Shown here: positions 3,992 to 5,924 of the stretch, piece after piece
Numbering within the stretch: position 1 is the first letter of the stretch
Layout of the letters: the number at the start of each line of letters is the position of its first letter
Assembly: GCA_013140415.1 (NCBI GenBank)
Contig: JABFSW010000052.1
Location: 1-5,924 of the forward strand
DNA: 5,924 nt
Reading direction: 5' to 3'
Source: Nitrosarchaeum sp.
GTDB lineage: Archaea > Thermoproteota > Nitrososphaeria > Nitrososphaerales > Nitrosopumilaceae
Made by a program: the position numbers and the translations under genes
The notes under the pieces: model-generated
Told to the model about the DNA's origin: nothing
Databases searched by the model: none
Seen by the model: only the letters and a program-made list of their open reading frames with translations

Positions 3992-5878
3992 TTGTCATTC
4001 AAATCATTAATAGACGAAATCGAAAATAATCTCCATAAAATATTAGATGACCTCTCCGTGTCTGATATTTCATTTTCTGTGGAGCCTGCAAAACCGGGTT
4101 TTGGCGATGTAAGCTCAAATGTTTCATTTTTACTTGCCAAACACCTAAAGAAAAACCCAAAAGAGATTGCAGACATTTTATCTGAAAAATACAGACAATC
4201 TCAAAGCACTCTTGTATCTAAGGTTGAATCTCATCCTTCTGGGTATCTTAACTTTTTTGCTAATTGGGAAAAATTAAATCAGTTGATCTTATCTGAATCT
4301 AATTTAGATGAGTTTGGGTCTGTAGATTTGGGGAAAAATTCTACAATTGTGGTAGAACACACCAGTGTCAATCCTAACAAAGCTCTTCACATAGGTCATA
4401 TACGTAACATTATCCTTGGGGATGCTGTTGCTAGAATTTTAAAAAAATCAAATTACAAAGTTAACATACTGAATTATGTTGATGATTCTGGTTTACAAGT
4501 AGCAGATATTATTGTTGGTTTTAGACACTTTGGTTTTGCCCTGCAACCTCCTCAAGGGAAAAAATTTGATCATTATTGCGGTGATGATGTCTATGTTAAA
4601 ACTACTGAAAAATATGAAACGGATCCTAGTTTGGAAGAGATTAGAAAAAACATTCTCAAAGAACTAGAAGATGGTAATTCTGAAACTGCTCAGTTTGCTG
4701 ATAAAATCACACGCCGTGTTTTGGAAAATCAGCTTGAAACATGTTGGAACTTGGGAGTCTATTATGATTGCTTAAATTTTGAATCACAAATAATTCGTTC
4801 AGGGTTATGGGGCAAAATTTTTGAAAAACTCAAGGAACTAAATCTCATAGAGTTTGAAAATGAAGGTAAGAATGTAGGTTGTTGGGTAATTAGGGGAGAA
4901 AATAACGAAGAGGATAAAGTCATTGTTAGAAGTAATGGCACTGCAACATACGTTGCAAAGGACATCCCATATGCTGCATGGAAGTTGGGATTACTAGAAG
5001 ATCCTTTCAATTATCAAAAATATGAAAAGATGCAATCTGGTAATCATGTTCTTTGGCAAACGACTTTGGTGCCCAGTAGTGAGCACAAACAAAACTTTAC
5101 TGGCAAAAAAGTAATCACTGTAATTGATTCAAGACAAGCAAGGCTTCAAAAAATTATCACAACACTAATGTCTAAATTCAAATCTGCTGAAGATGCATAT
5201 GTTCATCTTAGTTATGAGTCAGTTACACTTAGTGCTGATACTGCACAAACTTTGGGATTAAACACTGATGGCAAACAAGCTCAGATGTCCGGAAGAAAAG
5301 GTCTCTATGTTAATGCTGATTCTGTTTATGATTTGCTAAAAAACAAAGCCACTGAGGAAACCAGAAAGAGACATCCTGAAATGACTGATTCTGGGATTGA
5401 AAAAATTGCCCATCAAGTATCTGTTGGAACTTTGCGTTATGAGATGATAAAACAGGATTTAGATAAGATAATTTCATTTGATTTGACAAAATCTCTGAGC
5501 TTAGAAGGTGATACTGCTCCATACATACAATATACTTATGCAAGAGCATCTAGGATAATTGAAAAATCTACACGTACTCCATCAATTGATGTTGATTTTT
5601 CTTTACTGAATGATCCATCTGAACTGGATTTGATTAAAACAATTGGATTATTTGATATTCATGTTATGGATGCAGCAAAAAATCTATCGCCCAAAGTGAT
5701 AGCAAGATACTGTCATGATTTGGCTGTTGTATTCAATTCCTTTTATGAACATGTTAAAGTGCTTGATCTAGGTGATGAAAAATTAGAAAATTCCAGACTG
5801 TGTCTTGTAAATTCATTCAAGTTGACACTTGAAAAGGTACTTGAATTACTTGGTATTGTTGCCCCTGATAAAATGTAA
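3992..5878 (+). CDS. argS: Arginyl-tRNA synthetase
   Basis: This class I synthetase charges tRNA-Arg with arginine using ATP in the cytoplasm. The 628 residues hold the N-terminal Add-1 domain (about 1-100, with PGFGDVSSN), the catalytic fold with HIGH (133-136, NPNKALHIGHIRN), NYVDDSGLQ (161-169), and NGTATYVAKDIPYA (315-328). The KMSK-equivalent loop QMSGRKG (431-437) follows, then the C-terminal all-helical anticodon-binding (DALR) domain from about YIQYTYARAS (511-520). As in many ArgRS proteins, the KMSK lysine is not at its usual place; Lys130 just before HIGH is known to take over in such enzymes. Length is normal for archaeal ArgRS. The start is TTG, backed by GAGGT at 3981-3985. It is the second gene of a tight pair with the phosphatase; no functional link between the two is obvious. 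Confidence 0.95.
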   Translation: MSFKSLIDEIENNLHKILDDLSVSDISFSVEPAKPGFGDVSSNVSFLLAKHLKKNPKEIADILSEKYRQSQSTLVSKVESHPSGYLNFFANWEKLNQLILSESNLDEFGSVDLGKNSTIVVEHTSVNPNKALHIGHIRNIILGDAVARILKKSNYKVNILNYVDDSGLQVADIIVGFRHFGFALQPPQGKKFDHYCGDDVYVKTTEKYETDPSLEEIRKNILKELEDGNSETAQFADKITRRVLENQLETCWNLGVYYDCLNFESQIIRSGLWGKIFEKLKELNLIEFENEGKNVGCWVIRGENNEEDKVIVRSNGTATYVAKDIPYAAWKLGLLEDPFNYQKYEKMQSGNHVLWQTTLVPSSEHKQNFTGKKVITVIDSRQARLQKIITTLMSKFKSAEDAYVHLSYESVTLSADTAQTLGLNTDGKQAQMSGRKGLYVNADSVYDLLKNKATEETRKRHPEMTDSGIEKIAHQVSVGTLRYEMIKQDLDKIISFDLTKSLSLEGDTAPYIQYTYARASRIIEKSTRTPSIDVDFSLLNDPSELDLIKTIGLFDIHVMDAAKNLSPKVIARYCHDLAVVFNSFYEHVKVLDLGDEKLENSRLCLVNSFKLTLEKVLELLGIVAPDKM

Positions 5879-5897
5879 TTTTTTTATACCTTTTAGG
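5879..5897 (+). terminator. T-rich terminator after argS
   Basis: A run of seven to eight T bases starts directly after the argS stop codon, and a second short T run follows at about 5892-5895. No stem is evident. This fits an archaeal T-tract terminator. The remaining bases to the window end show no gene. Confidence 0.45.
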
Positions 5898-5924
5898 ACT
5901 TTAATTCCAAAATCTTTCTAATTT

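Noticed and set aside
3943..5549. Minus-strand open frames at 3943-4176, 4762-5010 and 5310-5549
   Set aside because: All are antisense to the phosphatase and argS genes, with no motifs or start signals.

Overview
The window looks like chromosome of an AT-rich, mesophilic, Nitrosopumilus-type ammonia-oxidising archaeon (Thaumarchaeota/Nitrososphaerota). This rests on AT-rich DNA, an archaeal-type DRG GTPase, an archaeal-type HAD phosphatase, CxxC mini-proteins, and several starts that lie about 26 bp downstream of a TATA-like box, as in leaderless archaeal transcripts. The taxon is inferred from gene style, not from a database match.

Layout. (1) 1-504 (+): the 3' part of a collagen-like Gly-X-Y protein, entering from outside the window and broken by a one-base frameshift near 53-60. 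A 94-aa hypothetical follows at 527-811 (+). A hairpin terminator at 838-858 separates it from convergent genes. (2) 877-2506 (-): an apparent unit reading DRG-family GTPase, then a 58-aa zinc-ribbon protein, then a 68-aa histone-H1-like Lys/Arg/Ala protein that probably has its own promoter. The GTPase has an in-frame TAA where the serine of its G5 motif should be; the TGS domain continues downstream in the same frame. (3) 2642-3164 (+): three tiny genes (32, 45 and 42-46 aa). Two are cysteine-rich and probably bind metal. The first two have TATA-like boxes placed for leaderless transcription; the third has a strong Shine-Dalgarno sequence that an upstream inverted repeat could mask. (4) 3294-5878 (+): a HAD phosphatase and arginyl-tRNA synthetase, 2 bp apart and probably translationally coupled. 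T-rich terminators flank this pair.

Functional themes. Much of the window concerns translation (DRG GTPase, ArgRS) and nucleic-acid or metal binding (H1-like protein, zinc ribbons). The most notable points are the two lesions (collagen frameshift, GTPase stop), the recent tandem duplications in the collagen-like and H1-like genes, and four very short genes (32 to 58 aa) that routine gene calling easily misses. No complete new multi-gene system is evident. The best candidates for undescribed biology are the small Cys-rich proteins and the possible RNA switch in front of one of them.
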